DNA from: Gammaproteobacteria bacterium
GTDB taxonomy: Bacteria; Pseudomonadota; Gammaproteobacteria; Pseudomonadales; Azotimanducaceae
Length of the DNA: 32,032 nt
NCBI GenBank assembly: GCA_030123805.1
Contig: JASJXV010000024.1
Location: 1-32,032, forward strand
Reading direction: 5' to 3'
Shown here: piece by piece, positions 1-6,398 of the stretch
How positions within the stretch are numbered: the stretch's first letter is position 1
Layout of the letters: every line of letters starts with the position of its first letter
Made by a program: the position numbers and the translations under genes
The notes under the pieces: model-generated
Database searches by the model: none
Seen by the model: the letters and a program-made list of their open reading frames with translations, nothing else
Told to the model about the DNA's origin: nothing

Positions 1-72
1 CATGGATTCTTCATCCCGCATGGATTCTTCATCGCACATGGATTCTTCATCCCGCATGGATTCTTCATTCCG
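1..72. repeat. 18-bp coding tandem repeat (4 copies)
   Basis: Four consecutive 18-bp units of the form CATGGATTCTTCATCCCG differ at only a few bases. On the minus strand each unit encodes a hexapeptide, Met-Lys-Asn-Pro-Cys-Gly or Ala. The array touches the window edge and probably continues. The period is a multiple of three, so copy number can change without breaking the frame. Confidence 0.9.
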
Positions 73-230
73 CAGGGATTGCACGGATTGTGTTTCATCT
101 TCATGCTGCACGGATTACATGGATTCGCACTGGCTAACTGCATGCTAGACGTTTCACCTGCGTGAAGAGTTACCGGTGCAGCAACCACCAGGATGAAGAG
201 CATGTAGTAGTGACGCATTATTGTTAGCAT
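1..230 (-). CDS. Secreted Cys-rich NPC-repeat protein (partial, 3' end outside window)
   Basis: An open frame reads leftward from ATG at 228-230 and runs off the window (76 codons visible, no stop). GGGG lies a few bases upstream as a ribosome binding site. The N-terminus has a hydrophobic stretch (MLFILVVAAPVTLHA, about residues 10-24) followed by GE, which resembles a Sec signal peptide. After it come repeated Asn-Pro-Cys units: two NPCNPC pairs, then hexapeptides NPCGMK / NPCAMK. The mature part is therefore rich in Cys, Met and Lys and probably periplasmic or secreted. I recognise no named family. The regular Cys/Met spacing suggests metal or thiol chemistry, which is inference only. It is divergent from a periplasmic thioredoxin-like gene at 433, a possible partner. 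In-frame ATG codons at 216-218 and 201-203 are weaker start options. Confidence 0.75.
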   Translation of the reverse strand, partial: MLTIMRHYYMLFILVVAAPVTLHAGETSSMQLASANPCNPCSMKMKHNPCNPCGMKNPCGMKNPCAMKNPCGMKNP

Positions 231-432
231 TTCATTCCCCTTGTTCTTGTAGTAATTAGTCGGCAGCCCGTCAGATTACGTCACCGAGTGCCAAACCTAC
301 TCCGATAGACCGGTGGCTGTTCCGTTTCATTTCAAATCGGGTTTACATTCGGTGGCAAGGATCCTAGCCTAATGTGAAACCATATTCACTGCCAGCAGGT
401 CTAAATATCTGTAATGAATTTAAGGAACCTAT

Positions 433-900
433 GTGGGACACTCGATCTGGCTATTGCTCTTGTCGCTCTTCTGGAGCAACCTGGCCCACAGTGGCGAAAA
501 CTCACTCGATTGGAATGAGACAAGGATTGCATGGCACGATTACGAGCAGGGTATGGAGCTGGCCAGACAAACAGGAAATCCTGTATTACTTGTGTTCTAC
601 GCCAGTTGGTGCCATGTGTGCCACAGCTACCGTGACCTCTTTAAAGATCCTGAAATCGAAGCACTCGCAAAAGAACTGGTAATGATCCGTGTGAACGTGG
701 ATTCACGACCGGATCTAAATTCAACCTACTCTGATGACGGACTTTATTTACCCCGAAGTTATGGACTGACGTCAAACGGAGAACCCCTGGCTATAACCTC
801 CAAAAACCATCATTTCCGATATTTCCATGCGCCCAATAACATCACTGGTTACAGCATACTGATGAAAAACATCGGCGCAGCGCGAATCACTCTGATGTGA
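433..900 (+). CDS. Periplasmic thioredoxin-fold protein (CHVC motif)
   Basis: The product has 155 residues. It starts at GTG 433 behind AAGGA (422-426), and residues 1-20 form a signal peptide ending near AHS-GE. The thioredoxin-type active site is C60-H-V-C63 in the context YASWCHVC, as in DsbD gamma-domain-like and Thioredoxin_7 proteins. The YLPRSYGL stretch resembles the cis-proline region, and RYFHAP resembles the usual end of these domains. It is probably a periplasmic thiol-disulfide oxidoreductase or chaperone. The divergent neighbour encodes a Cys-repeat exported protein that could be a client (inference). The last residues (AARITLM) do not look like a natural end. The +2-shifted frame continues plausibly into a membrane segment (see 897-1120), so the true protein may once have had a membrane-anchored C-terminus. 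Confidence 0.8.
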   Translation: MGHSIWLLLLSLFWSNLAHSGENSLDWNETRIAWHDYEQGMELARQTGNPVLLVFYASWCHVCHSYRDLFKDPEIEALAKELVMIRVNVDSRPDLNSTYSDDGLYLPRSYGLTSNGEPLAITSKNHHFRYFHAPNNITGYSILMKNIGAARITLM

Positions 901-1120
901 AGCTGCCGTATACCGATTCTTCGATTGACCAGCAAACCATCTCCATGTTCTTATTGGTGTAATACTTGTAATACCCCGGATGGTTACGCGCTTTATGCAC
1001 AATGCGGCTGTATTGAATCAGCCACAGAAGCTGGCATGGCGAAAAATCATCCGGGAGACAGATTATCAATTCGCTCGCTTTTCTTATCGATTTGCCAGCG
1101 AGATAGCAGATCCGGAGTAA
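897..1120 (+). pseudogene. Frame-disrupted small membrane protein or lost C-terminal tail
   Basis: From GTG 897, which overlaps the thioredoxin stop as ATGTGA, one frame reads VKLPYTDSSIDQQTISMFLL and stops at 960-962. A second frame, open from 929, reads LIGVILVIPRMVTRF, then a charged helix-like tail (KLAWRKIIRETDYQFARF), and stops at 1118-1120. Joined by one frameshift between about 929 and 959, the two give a protein of about 75 residues with one transmembrane helix and a basic tail. A shorter intact reading is the 46-residue ORF from ATG 980. The amino-acid composition looks coding in both pieces. It may be a broken small gene, an indel error, or the detached tail of the upstream thioredoxin-like protein. 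No family is recognised. The stop lies 6 bases before the next start, consistent with one transcription unit. Confidence 0.4.
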
Positions 1121-1126
1121 CGAATT

Positions 1127-2362
1127 ATGCGAGAACACCAGGTACCTGTGCAATTACTGTCGGTGCCCTGTCCTGAATTTACCACGCACCCATGGCAGGA
1201 AGGAGTACCATTAAAGCAACGAAAAGTAGCACTGATCTCCACCGCAGGATTGATGCACAAATCTGATCGCCCCTTTTCCCTGGGACATGTTGATTATCGA
1301 ATAATCGACACGGAAGCGAAATCACCCCTTGTGATGACGCATGTCTCCACAAACTTCGATCGCAGCGGCTTTGTCCAGGATCATAATCTTGTGCTGCCAT
1401 TGGATCGCCTGAACGAGTTGGCTGCTGCCAGAGAAATTGGCTCGGTCGCCAGGTATCATTATTCATTCATGGGGGCAACAGAACCTGAAAAGATGGAACC
1501 GGCGGCACGACTGCTGGCCCAAATCCTTGCCAGAGATGAGGTGGATCTTGCCCTGCTTATACCTGTGTGACCCTTGTGCACGCGCGCAGTTAGCGGGCTT
1601 GCTCACTATTTTGAGGATCAGGGAATCGCCACTGTTTGCATTGCACTGGTTCCCCAACATGCGAAACAGATAAAGCCGCCACGTACACTTTCAGTACCTT
1701 TTGAACTCGGACGTCCATTGGGTGTTCCCGGTGACCCTGAATTCCAGACAGGCGTCCTGCGTCATGCCCTGTCTCTAATCGAGACACCGGGACCTGGCCC
1801 TGTATTTGAGGAATTTGATAAGGATGTCCCGGACGCGCATGTCCCGAACGCGCATGTCCCGGATATGAATCTGGATGCAGGAGACGGTTGGAGCTGTCCA
1901 GTATCCTTTGCGCCACCCCCCGCAGACAGATTGGATTACGCGTCTGCATTATTAGAAGAAATTCGTTTGTTGAATCCCTGGTTCGAAAAAGGCCGGGCGG
2001 CGAGAGGTTATACGTCTACTGGTACCAGCGGATTGGATACGGCAGCAATCGCTGCATTTCTATCCTCCTTTGTGTCGAAACATCCACCTGAGGAAAGCCC
2101 GGTAACGGGTCAATCTTTAAGCGACTCATTGAAATTAGCCGTAGAGGATCTGAAAGCATACTACTATGAAAGTGCAGCAGCACAGCCGGGATTGTCTACC
2201 AGCAGCGACATGGCACATTGGTTATGGCACGAAACAACAGCAGGAGAACTGATCAAATCTGTTAGCCAGGCCTGTCAATCTCATGCTGACGAGATGGTAC
2301 AGCTGGTAGCCGCATTCACTCTGGTTCCGGTATCTGAAAAACAATCCGTACGCTCTGATTGA
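1127..2362 (+). CDS. Selenoprotein of the GrdB/PrdB-like reductase family, Sec at TGA 1568-1570
   Basis: Two open stretches in the same frame (1127-1567 and 1571-2362) are separated only by TGA 1568-1570. Read through, they give a 412-codon product with Sec148 in the motif U148-P-L-C151. Cys homologues in aerobic proteobacteria carry CP(L/V)C at this place (from memory of the family). Homology continues on both sides: HVSTNFDRSGF and LVLPLDRLNELA before it, then GIATVCIALVP, FELGRPLGVPGDPEFQ and the C-terminal part with EDLKAYYYESAAAQP. ATG 1127 has GGAG at 1114-1117, 9 bases upstream. The enzyme family is known for reductive cleavage of glycine, betaine or D-proline; the substrate of these proteobacterial relatives is not established and I do not assign one. 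A short Val-Pro-Asp/Asn-Ala-His repeat (1826-1860) sits in a linker. Automatic annotation would probably split the gene in two. No selABCD gene is visible here. Confidence 0.82.
1576..1604 (+). promoter_or_regulatory. Candidate bacterial SECIS hairpin
   Basis: The hairpin lies directly downstream of TGA 1568-1570. Proposed pairs are 1585-1587 with 1593-1595, 1582-1583 with 1597-1598, 1578-1580 with 1600-1602, and 1576 with 1604. Mismatches are G1584/G1596, C1581/T1599 and T1577/T1603. The apical loop is AGTTA (1588-1592), starting 17 bases after the TGA, with G as its second base. Known bacterial SECIS elements have a G in the first two loop positions and a loop about 16-37 bases from the UGA. 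Pairing was done by eye, and the CGCG run could give alternatives. Confidence 0.6.
1826..1860 (+). repeat. 15-bp in-frame repeat inside the selenoprotein gene
   Basis: GTCCCGGACGCGCAT (1826-1840) is followed by GTCCCGAACGCGCAT (1841-1855) and a third partial unit GTCCCGGA. The repeat encodes Val-Pro-Asp/Asn-Ala-His units in a probably flexible linker after the redox domain. Confidence 0.85.
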
Positions 2363-2471
2363 TATTCAGCAGAGAAAACTTCTTACCTGGCATACCGAGT
2401 GTTCACATCAGAGGTCTTCTGAATTACCATTGAGGGATACGATTCATATGATTCAACAAGGAAAATAAAGC

Positions 2472-3593
2472 GTGAGCAACATTGTCATCAGCGGAACGGG
2501 ACTTTATACGCCTGCACAAAGTATATCTAACGAAGAACTGGTCGAGTCCTTTAACACTTATGTTGCAAACTTCAATCAGACCCATGCGGAAGAAATCACG
2601 GCGGGAGAGATGGAAGCGCTAGCAGAATCCTCCGTCGAGTTCATCGAAAAAGCTTCGGGTATCAAGAGCCGTTATGTAATGGATAAATCCGGCATTCTGG
2701 ACCCGACCCGGATGTGTCCTGCTATACCGGAACGAAGCAATGATGAACCTTCTATCCAGTGTGAAATAAGCGTTAAGGCATCGTTGCAGGCAATGGAGAA
2801 CGCCAGAAAGAAACCCGAAGATATCGATGCGGTGATCGTGGCCTGTTCCAATATGCAGCGCGCGTATCCGGCAATGGCAGTAGAAGTGCAGAACGCATTG
2901 GGAATCAGGGGGTTCGGCTTCGACATGAACGTTGCCTGTTCATCCGCAACGTTCGGCATTCAAACCGCTGTGGATTCTATAAAAAACGCTAATGCCAATT
3001 CTGTATTGGTTGTAGATCCCGAGATCTGCAGCGGTCACCTGAATTTCAGAGACCGGGATGCACACTTTATTTTCGGCGACGTTTGTACCGCTATAATATT
3101 AGAGAAGGCAGAAACCACCACCTCAAATAACAGCTTCGAGATTCTGAGCACCAAGCTACAGACAGTCTTTTCCAACAACATCCGCAATAACTTTGGATTC
3201 CTGAACCGTGGGGATGACCGCGGTATCGGCAATCCGGATAAACTATTTGTGCAGGAAGGTCGCAAGGTATTCAAGGAAGTGTGTCCGATGGTAGCCCAGC
3301 AGATCACAGATCATCTGCAAGCTGAGGGAATTGCTGTTGATTCACTCAAGCGCATGTGGTTGCATCAGGCTAATCTGGCAATGAATCAGCTGATCAGTAA
3401 ACGTGTATTGGGTCGAATCGCAACTGATGCAGAATCACCCACCATACTGGATGAATACGCAAATACCAGTTCTGCCGGATCTATCATCGCATTCCATATG
3501 TACAATCAGGATTTCAAACCCGGTGAGATTGGTGTGATCTGTTCCTTTGGTGCTGGCTACTCTATTGGCAGTGTTATCGTGCGGAAACGATAG
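2472..3593 (+). CDS. Beta-ketoacyl-ACP synthase III (FabH-like, long form)
   Basis: The product has 373 residues with a thiolase fold. The catalytic triad is visible: Cys156 in [10 protein letters not shown], His298 in [10 protein letters not shown] and Asn331 in YANTSSAGS. The C-terminal glycine-rich loop [11 protein letters not shown] is also present. It is longer than E. coli FabH (about 317 residues). The N-terminal insert ([13 protein letters not shown]-type region, then [21 protein letters not shown]) matches the long FabH homologues I recall from Pseudomonas, which condense acyl-CoA with malonyl-ACP. It starts at GTG 2472 with AAGGA at 2458-2462. The chain-length preference cannot be told from the sequence. 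It lies 109 bases after the selenoprotein gene on the same strand, so a functional link is possible but not shown. Confidence 0.9.
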   Translation: MSNIVISGTGLYTPAQSISNEELVESFNTYVANFNQTHAEEITAGEMEALAESSVEFIEKASGIKSRYVMDKSGILDPTRMCPAIPERSNDEPSIQCEISVKASLQAMENARKKPEDIDAVIVACSNMQRAYPAMAVEVQNALGIRGFGFDMNVACSSATFGIQTAVDSIKNANANSVLVVDPEICSGHLNFRDRDAHFIFGDVCTAIILEKAETTTSNNSFEILSTKLQTVFSNNIRNNFGFLNRGDDRGIGNPDKLFVQEGRKVFKEVCPMVAQQITDHLQAEGIAVDSLKRMWLHQANLAMNQLISKRVLGRIATDAESPTILDEYANTSSAGSIIAFHMYNQDFKPGEIGVICSFGAGYSIGSVIVRKR

Positions 3594-3719
3594 ATCATTG
3601 CGTATAAACCAGCAAAATTTATCAAAAAGACCCCAAGAGCAGCGTTTATGCTGTCGTGGATTATTCAAAACGCACAGCGCACATGCCTCCAATGGGGATA
3701 AAAAAAGTTACTGCGAGGT

Positions 3720-3748
3720 CTTGAATAATCGAAAAAAGAATGCATTTA
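3720..3748 (+). promoter_or_regulatory. Candidate heat-shock (sigma-32) promoter of hsp20
   Basis: CTTGAA at 3720-3725 and ATGCATTTA at 3740-3748 are separated by 14 bases. They resemble the sigma-32 elements CTTGAA and CCCCATNTA; the -35 box matches fully and the -10 box only in its CATTTA part. The site lies about 85 bases upstream of the hsp20 start, leaving room for the thermometer-like leader. Confidence 0.45.
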
Positions 3749-3806
3749 CTCTGACAGGAGCGGATTGCCTAACATCGGAATTCGCACCATCAATGGTAAA
3801 ACACCC

Positions 3807-3826
3807 TATTGCTTCTGAGGAGGATA
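3807..3826 (+). promoter_or_regulatory. ROSE-like RNA thermometer hairpin over the hsp20 Shine-Dalgarno
   Basis: The leader contains TTGCT (3809-3813), the UUGCU motif typical of ROSE elements, just before the ribosome binding site GAGGAGG (3817-3823). Proposed stem: T3807-A3826, A3808-T3825, T3809-A3824, T3810-G3823, G3811/G3822 (the G-G pair known from ROSE), T3813-A3821, T3814-G3820, C3815-G3819, with loop TGA. The weak stem hides most of the Shine-Dalgarno sequence, as expected for a heat-opened switch. Confidence 0.5.
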
Positions 3827-3831
3827 TGACC

Positions 3832-4296
3832 ATGCGTAACATAAACTATACGCCATTATACCGATCATCGATTGGTTTTGACCAACTGACGGCTTTACTG
3901 GATTCGACCACAGCGACCGAATCGGTATCATCAGGATTTCCACCCTATGACATAGAACATCTGGACAGGGATCAATTCAAAATCACGATGGCTGTAGCCG
4001 GTTTCAACGAAGACGATCTGCACATTGAAGTAGAAAAGAACATCCTGATTATTAAAGGCAGGAAAGACAAAGAGGTTGCCAAAGAGTACCTCTATCATGG
4101 CATCGCATTGCGAAATTTCGAACGCCGATTCGAGTTGGCAGAGTATATTAAAGTGACAGACGCGACACTGACCGATGGACTGTTGGAGATTCATCTATTG
4201 AAGAAAATTCCGGAAGAGATGAAGCCAAAATCCATCCCTATTAATGGTATCGAGACAGGAAATCTACTCGGAGACGAGATAGACAAAGCAGCATGA
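3832..4296 (+). CDS. ibpA: Small heat-shock protein, Hsp20/IbpA family
   Basis: The product has 154 residues and begins MRNINYTPLYRSSIGFDQL, which is the IbpA-type N-terminus. The alpha-crystallin domain spans about residues 35-130, with PPYDIEHLDRDQFKITMAVAGF, the IIKGRK strand, a YLYHGIALRNFERRFEL stretch and DGLLEIHL. An IPI-like motif (SIPI) near the C-terminus is the usual oligomerisation motif. It is an ATP-independent holdase that binds unfolding proteins in the cytoplasm. ATG 3832 was chosen because GAGGAGG lies 8 bases upstream; ATG 3826 is only 2 bases from it. The frame is open upstream to 3547, but that part reads as non-coding leader. A sigma-32-like promoter and a ROSE-like hairpin precede it. 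Confidence 0.93.
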   Translation: MRNINYTPLYRSSIGFDQLTALLDSTTATESVSSGFPPYDIEHLDRDQFKITMAVAGFNEDDLHIEVEKNILIIKGRKDKEVAKEYLYHGIALRNFERRFELAEYIKVTDATLTDGLLEIHLLKKIPEEMKPKSIPINGIETGNLLGDEIDKAA

Positions 4297-4379
4297 ATTA
4301 AAGGGGACGGAGGGATTATTTTTTAACCAATCTGTATATACAGATTGGTTAAAAAATAATCCCTCCGTCCCCTTTAATT
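4296..4379. repeat. 84-bp perfect palindrome (REP/MITE-like), between convergent genes
   Basis: Two 42-bp arms are exact reverse complements with no spacer; the centre is TCTGTATATACAGA at 4331-4344. The arms contain GGGGACGGAGGGATTATT and TTTTAACCAATCTG. A further partial copy of the arm end (CTCCGTCCCCT, 4381-4391) follows. The palindrome starts on the last base of the hsp20 stop codon, and the partial copy reaches the asparaginase stop, so it can act as a two-way terminator. GGGGACGGAGG palindromes resemble intergenic REP families mobilised by RAYT transposases; that assignment is from memory. Confidence 0.85.
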
Positions 4380-4389
4380 TCTCCGTCCC

Positions 4390-5445
4390 CTACTTGAAAA
4401 TTGCAACAGTCAATGTTCCCGTTACATCAATCGCCGCCCGATACATACCTTTAGTATTAAACGAGAAAACCACATTGCCCTGGGGGTCAATGCCTATAAC
4501 ACCACCCTCACCCCGCATCTTGACCAGTTTATCCATAATCACTTCGTCAGCACCCCGTTGTAACGATATGCCCTTGTAACGAACCCGGGCACAGATGTCA
4601 TGAGCAACGACCGCTCTAATAAAATATTCTCCATGTCCCGTTGCGGAAATTCCGCAGCTCTCATCATCCGCATAGGTTCCTGCACCTATTATGGGAGAGT
4701 CGCCTACCCGGCCAAAACGCTTGTTCGTCATGCCACCAGTAGAGGTACCTGCTGCGATATGACCATACTGATCCAGAGCAACGGCTCCCACTGTGCCGAA
4801 TTTATGGTCGTCAAACCCATCGCCCGCATCTTCGGATAGGCGCGTGGAGTGTCTGTTTTTATAATTCGACTTCTGGTCACCTGCTTTGCCGGATTGTGCG
4901 TCTTCCAGCAACAGCTTCTGTAATTGTTGCCAGCGACGCTCTGTATAAAAATAGGCCGGGTCAACAAACTCTATATTCTCTTGTGCCGCAAAGCGCTCTG
5001 CCCCCTTTCCGGCAAGTATCACGTGTGGTGAATTTTGCATAATCCTGTAGGCTAACTGGATAGGGTTTTTTATGCGGGAAACCCCCGCGACTGAACCGGC
5101 TTCCAGATGGTTACCCTCCATTATTGATGCATCCATTTCGTTCTTGCCATCGTGCGTGAATACCGATCCCTTGCCTGCATTAAACAGGGGAGAATCTTCC
5201 ATAAGGGTAATCGCAGCAATGACTGCCTGGGTACTATCGCCACCAGTTTGCAATACCTTGTATCCGGCCTTGACGGCATCGGTTAATGCCTGCCGATACT
5301 CTGACTCGATACTGGCTGTCATCTTTTCCTTTACAATGGTACCTGCACCACCATGAATCACGATTGCTACAGATCGCTTATCCGCCATTACATTTGTACT
5401 CACAATTATTAAAATCAAAACAATGCATAGTTTCGCCATGATCAT
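4390..5445 (-). CDS. Exported isoaspartyl peptidase / L-asparaginase (Ntn hydrolase)
   Basis: The product has 351 residues of the plant-type asparaginase (IaaA) family. HGGAGTI (residues 29-35) marks the N-terminal fold. The catalytic Thr216 follows HKFG and begins TVGAVALD, where autocleavage would create the beta subunit with Thr as nucleophile. The conserved STGG (233-236) and GAGTYAD and SATGHGE substrate-side motifs are present. It hydrolyses isoaspartyl dipeptides and L-asparagine. Residues 1-19 form a signal peptide (KLCIVLILIIVSTNVMA), so this copy is probably periplasmic, unlike E. coli IaaA. The start is ATG 5443-5445; ATG at residue 3 is equally possible, and no clear Shine-Dalgarno site is visible. 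It is convergent with hsp20 across the palindrome. Confidence 0.92.
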   Translation of the reverse strand: MIMAKLCIVLILIIVSTNVMADKRSVAIVIHGGAGTIVKEKMTASIESEYRQALTDAVKAGYKVLQTGGDSTQAVIAAITLMEDSPLFNAGKGSVFTHDGKNEMDASIMEGNHLEAGSVAGVSRIKNPIQLAYRIMQNSPHVILAGKGAERFAAQENIEFVDPAYFYTERRWQQLQKLLLEDAQSGKAGDQKSNYKNRHSTRLSEDAGDGFDDHKFGTVGAVALDQYGHIAAGTSTGGMTNKRFGRVGDSPIIGAGTYADDESCGISATGHGEYFIRAVVAHDICARVRYKGISLQRGADEVIMDKLVKMRGEGGVIGIDPQGNVVFSFNTKGMYRAAIDVTGTLTVAIFK

Positions 5446-5493
5446 TTAGTACTCATAAGTGGGTTCACCTGATTGCGGCGGGATTCGGTCTAA

Positions 5494-5850
5494 TCAAGGA
5501 CCATCATCGGAGATCTCCAACAACATTTCCTGTGCAAATACTCTCGACTTAACTCGAATTGTACCACCATTCTCGCTGGCTGCTACTGCGTATTTTATCG
5601 AGTTTTCCACCAATGGTTGCAGCAACAGGCTCGGGACCAGTGCCCTGGTGGACAGTTAATCAATATCATATTCTACGCTGAGCCGTTCTTCAAATCGCAC
5701 CTGCTCAATCTCCAGATAGAGCTTCAGGGTATTAATTTCGTGTTCCAGGTCAATCTTCTGCATGGGGTCATTATCGCGAGAATATCGCAAATGACCATGC
5801 CAGGGTTTATCGCGGATATGGTGAAAAGGGATTTCGAACTATTGTTTCCG
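5494..5850 (-). pseudogene. Remnant of a LytS/AlgZ-type sensor histidine kinase
   Basis: The minus strand reads LRYSRDNDPMQKIDLEHEI, then LKLYLEIEQVRFEERLSVEY, a TAA stop (5656-5658) in the same frame, then ALVPSLLLQPLVENSIKYAV and LLEISDDGP, ending in TGA 5494-5496. These match in order the His_kinase (PF06580) region, the L-ExE-RF segment, the N-box PLVENSIK and the G1 box ISDDGP of LytS-family kinases. The His-containing segment and everything N-terminal are missing; upstream of about 5850 the frame is broken by TAG. It is therefore a fragment with an internal stop, not a working gene. No LytTR regulator is nearby. Confidence 0.75.
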
Positions 5851-5972
5851 GGAGGATTGATTGAATTCCAAGCATAATGATATCCTAGTGAACTCTGATT
5901 ATCTTGCTTTGGTGTTAAATTCAGAGATACAGCCGATACTAATTCTCATTTAGCTGTCAGGATTTCGATCTA

Positions 5973-6368
5973 ATGAGCGAAGAAAGTTATCGCGTCATAT
6001 TCAACGGTATTACTACTGAGGAATACGACCTGGAAACGACTACAAAAAGGTTCGCTAAATACTTCAAGCTGAACCTAAAAAAAACCGAACGATTGTTCTC
6101 AGGTAAGGAGTATATCCTGAAAACAGGCGTCGGAGAAGAGGAAGCCATGAAGTTTGCGGTGGCCATCGCAAATATCGGTTGCGAATGTTATATCGAACCT
6201 GTGCCGCACGACGACGACATTTCCAAACAACCGGGCTTTGTCGAGCGAAGGCGTGGAGGTCAAAGAAGAGTCAACCCCTCACGCAGAAAAGTTGTTCGCA
6301 GCACCTCAATCAGACCGGACAGGCGACAAAACAATGGCCGTCGAAAAACCGATGCGCCGTCAGACTGA
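5973..6368 (+). CDS. Hypothetical protein with basic Arg-rich C-terminus
   Basis: The product has 131 residues. Residues 5-75 (YRVIFNGITTEEYDLETTTKR, a RLFSGKEYILKTGV stretch, EEAMKFAVAIANIGCECYIE) resemble the small ferredoxin-like domain found in several uncharacterised proteobacterial proteins, where FSGKP/E and a long helix ending in GA/GC recur. Residues 90-131 are dominated by Arg, Gly and Asn (ERRRGGQRR, RPDRRQNNGRRK), a pattern often seen next to PilZ domains, and could bind nucleic acid or membrane. There is no signal peptide or transmembrane segment. ATG 5973 has only a weak AGGA 11 bases upstream. Its function is unknown. Confidence 0.7.
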   Translation: MSEESYRVIFNGITTEEYDLETTTKRFAKYFKLNLKKTERLFSGKEYILKTGVGEEEAMKFAVAIANIGCECYIEPVPHDDDISKQPGFVERRRGGQRRVNPSRRKVVRSTSIRPDRRQNNGRRKTDAPSD

Positions 6369-6398
6369 CAGGTCGTCAACCTGACAATTATCGACGCT

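Noticed and set aside
1-72. CRISPR-like array at the left edge
   Set aside because: The units are contiguous 18-bp repeats without spacers and translate as a continuous protein repeat.
898-900. TGA of the thioredoxin-like gene as a second selenocysteine codon
   Set aside because: Reading on gives no homology and no redox motif partner in the same frame, and the Cys-x-x-Cys of the protein is already complete upstream.
1574-2362. Separate 262-residue gene starting at TTG 1574
   Set aside because: No Shine-Dalgarno at a suitable distance, the start lies inside the conserved redox motif, and the frame is continuous with the upstream ORF except for one TGA.
3547-3831. Long N-terminal extension of the small heat-shock protein
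   Set aside because: It overlaps the end of the FabH-like gene, includes the promoter and leader hairpin, and has no family support; the GAGGAGG site fits ATG 3832.
5617-5877. Plus-strand 86-residue ORF opposite the kinase remnant
   Set aside because: The minus strand carries recognisable kinase motifs; the plus-strand frame is a shadow with no family likeness.
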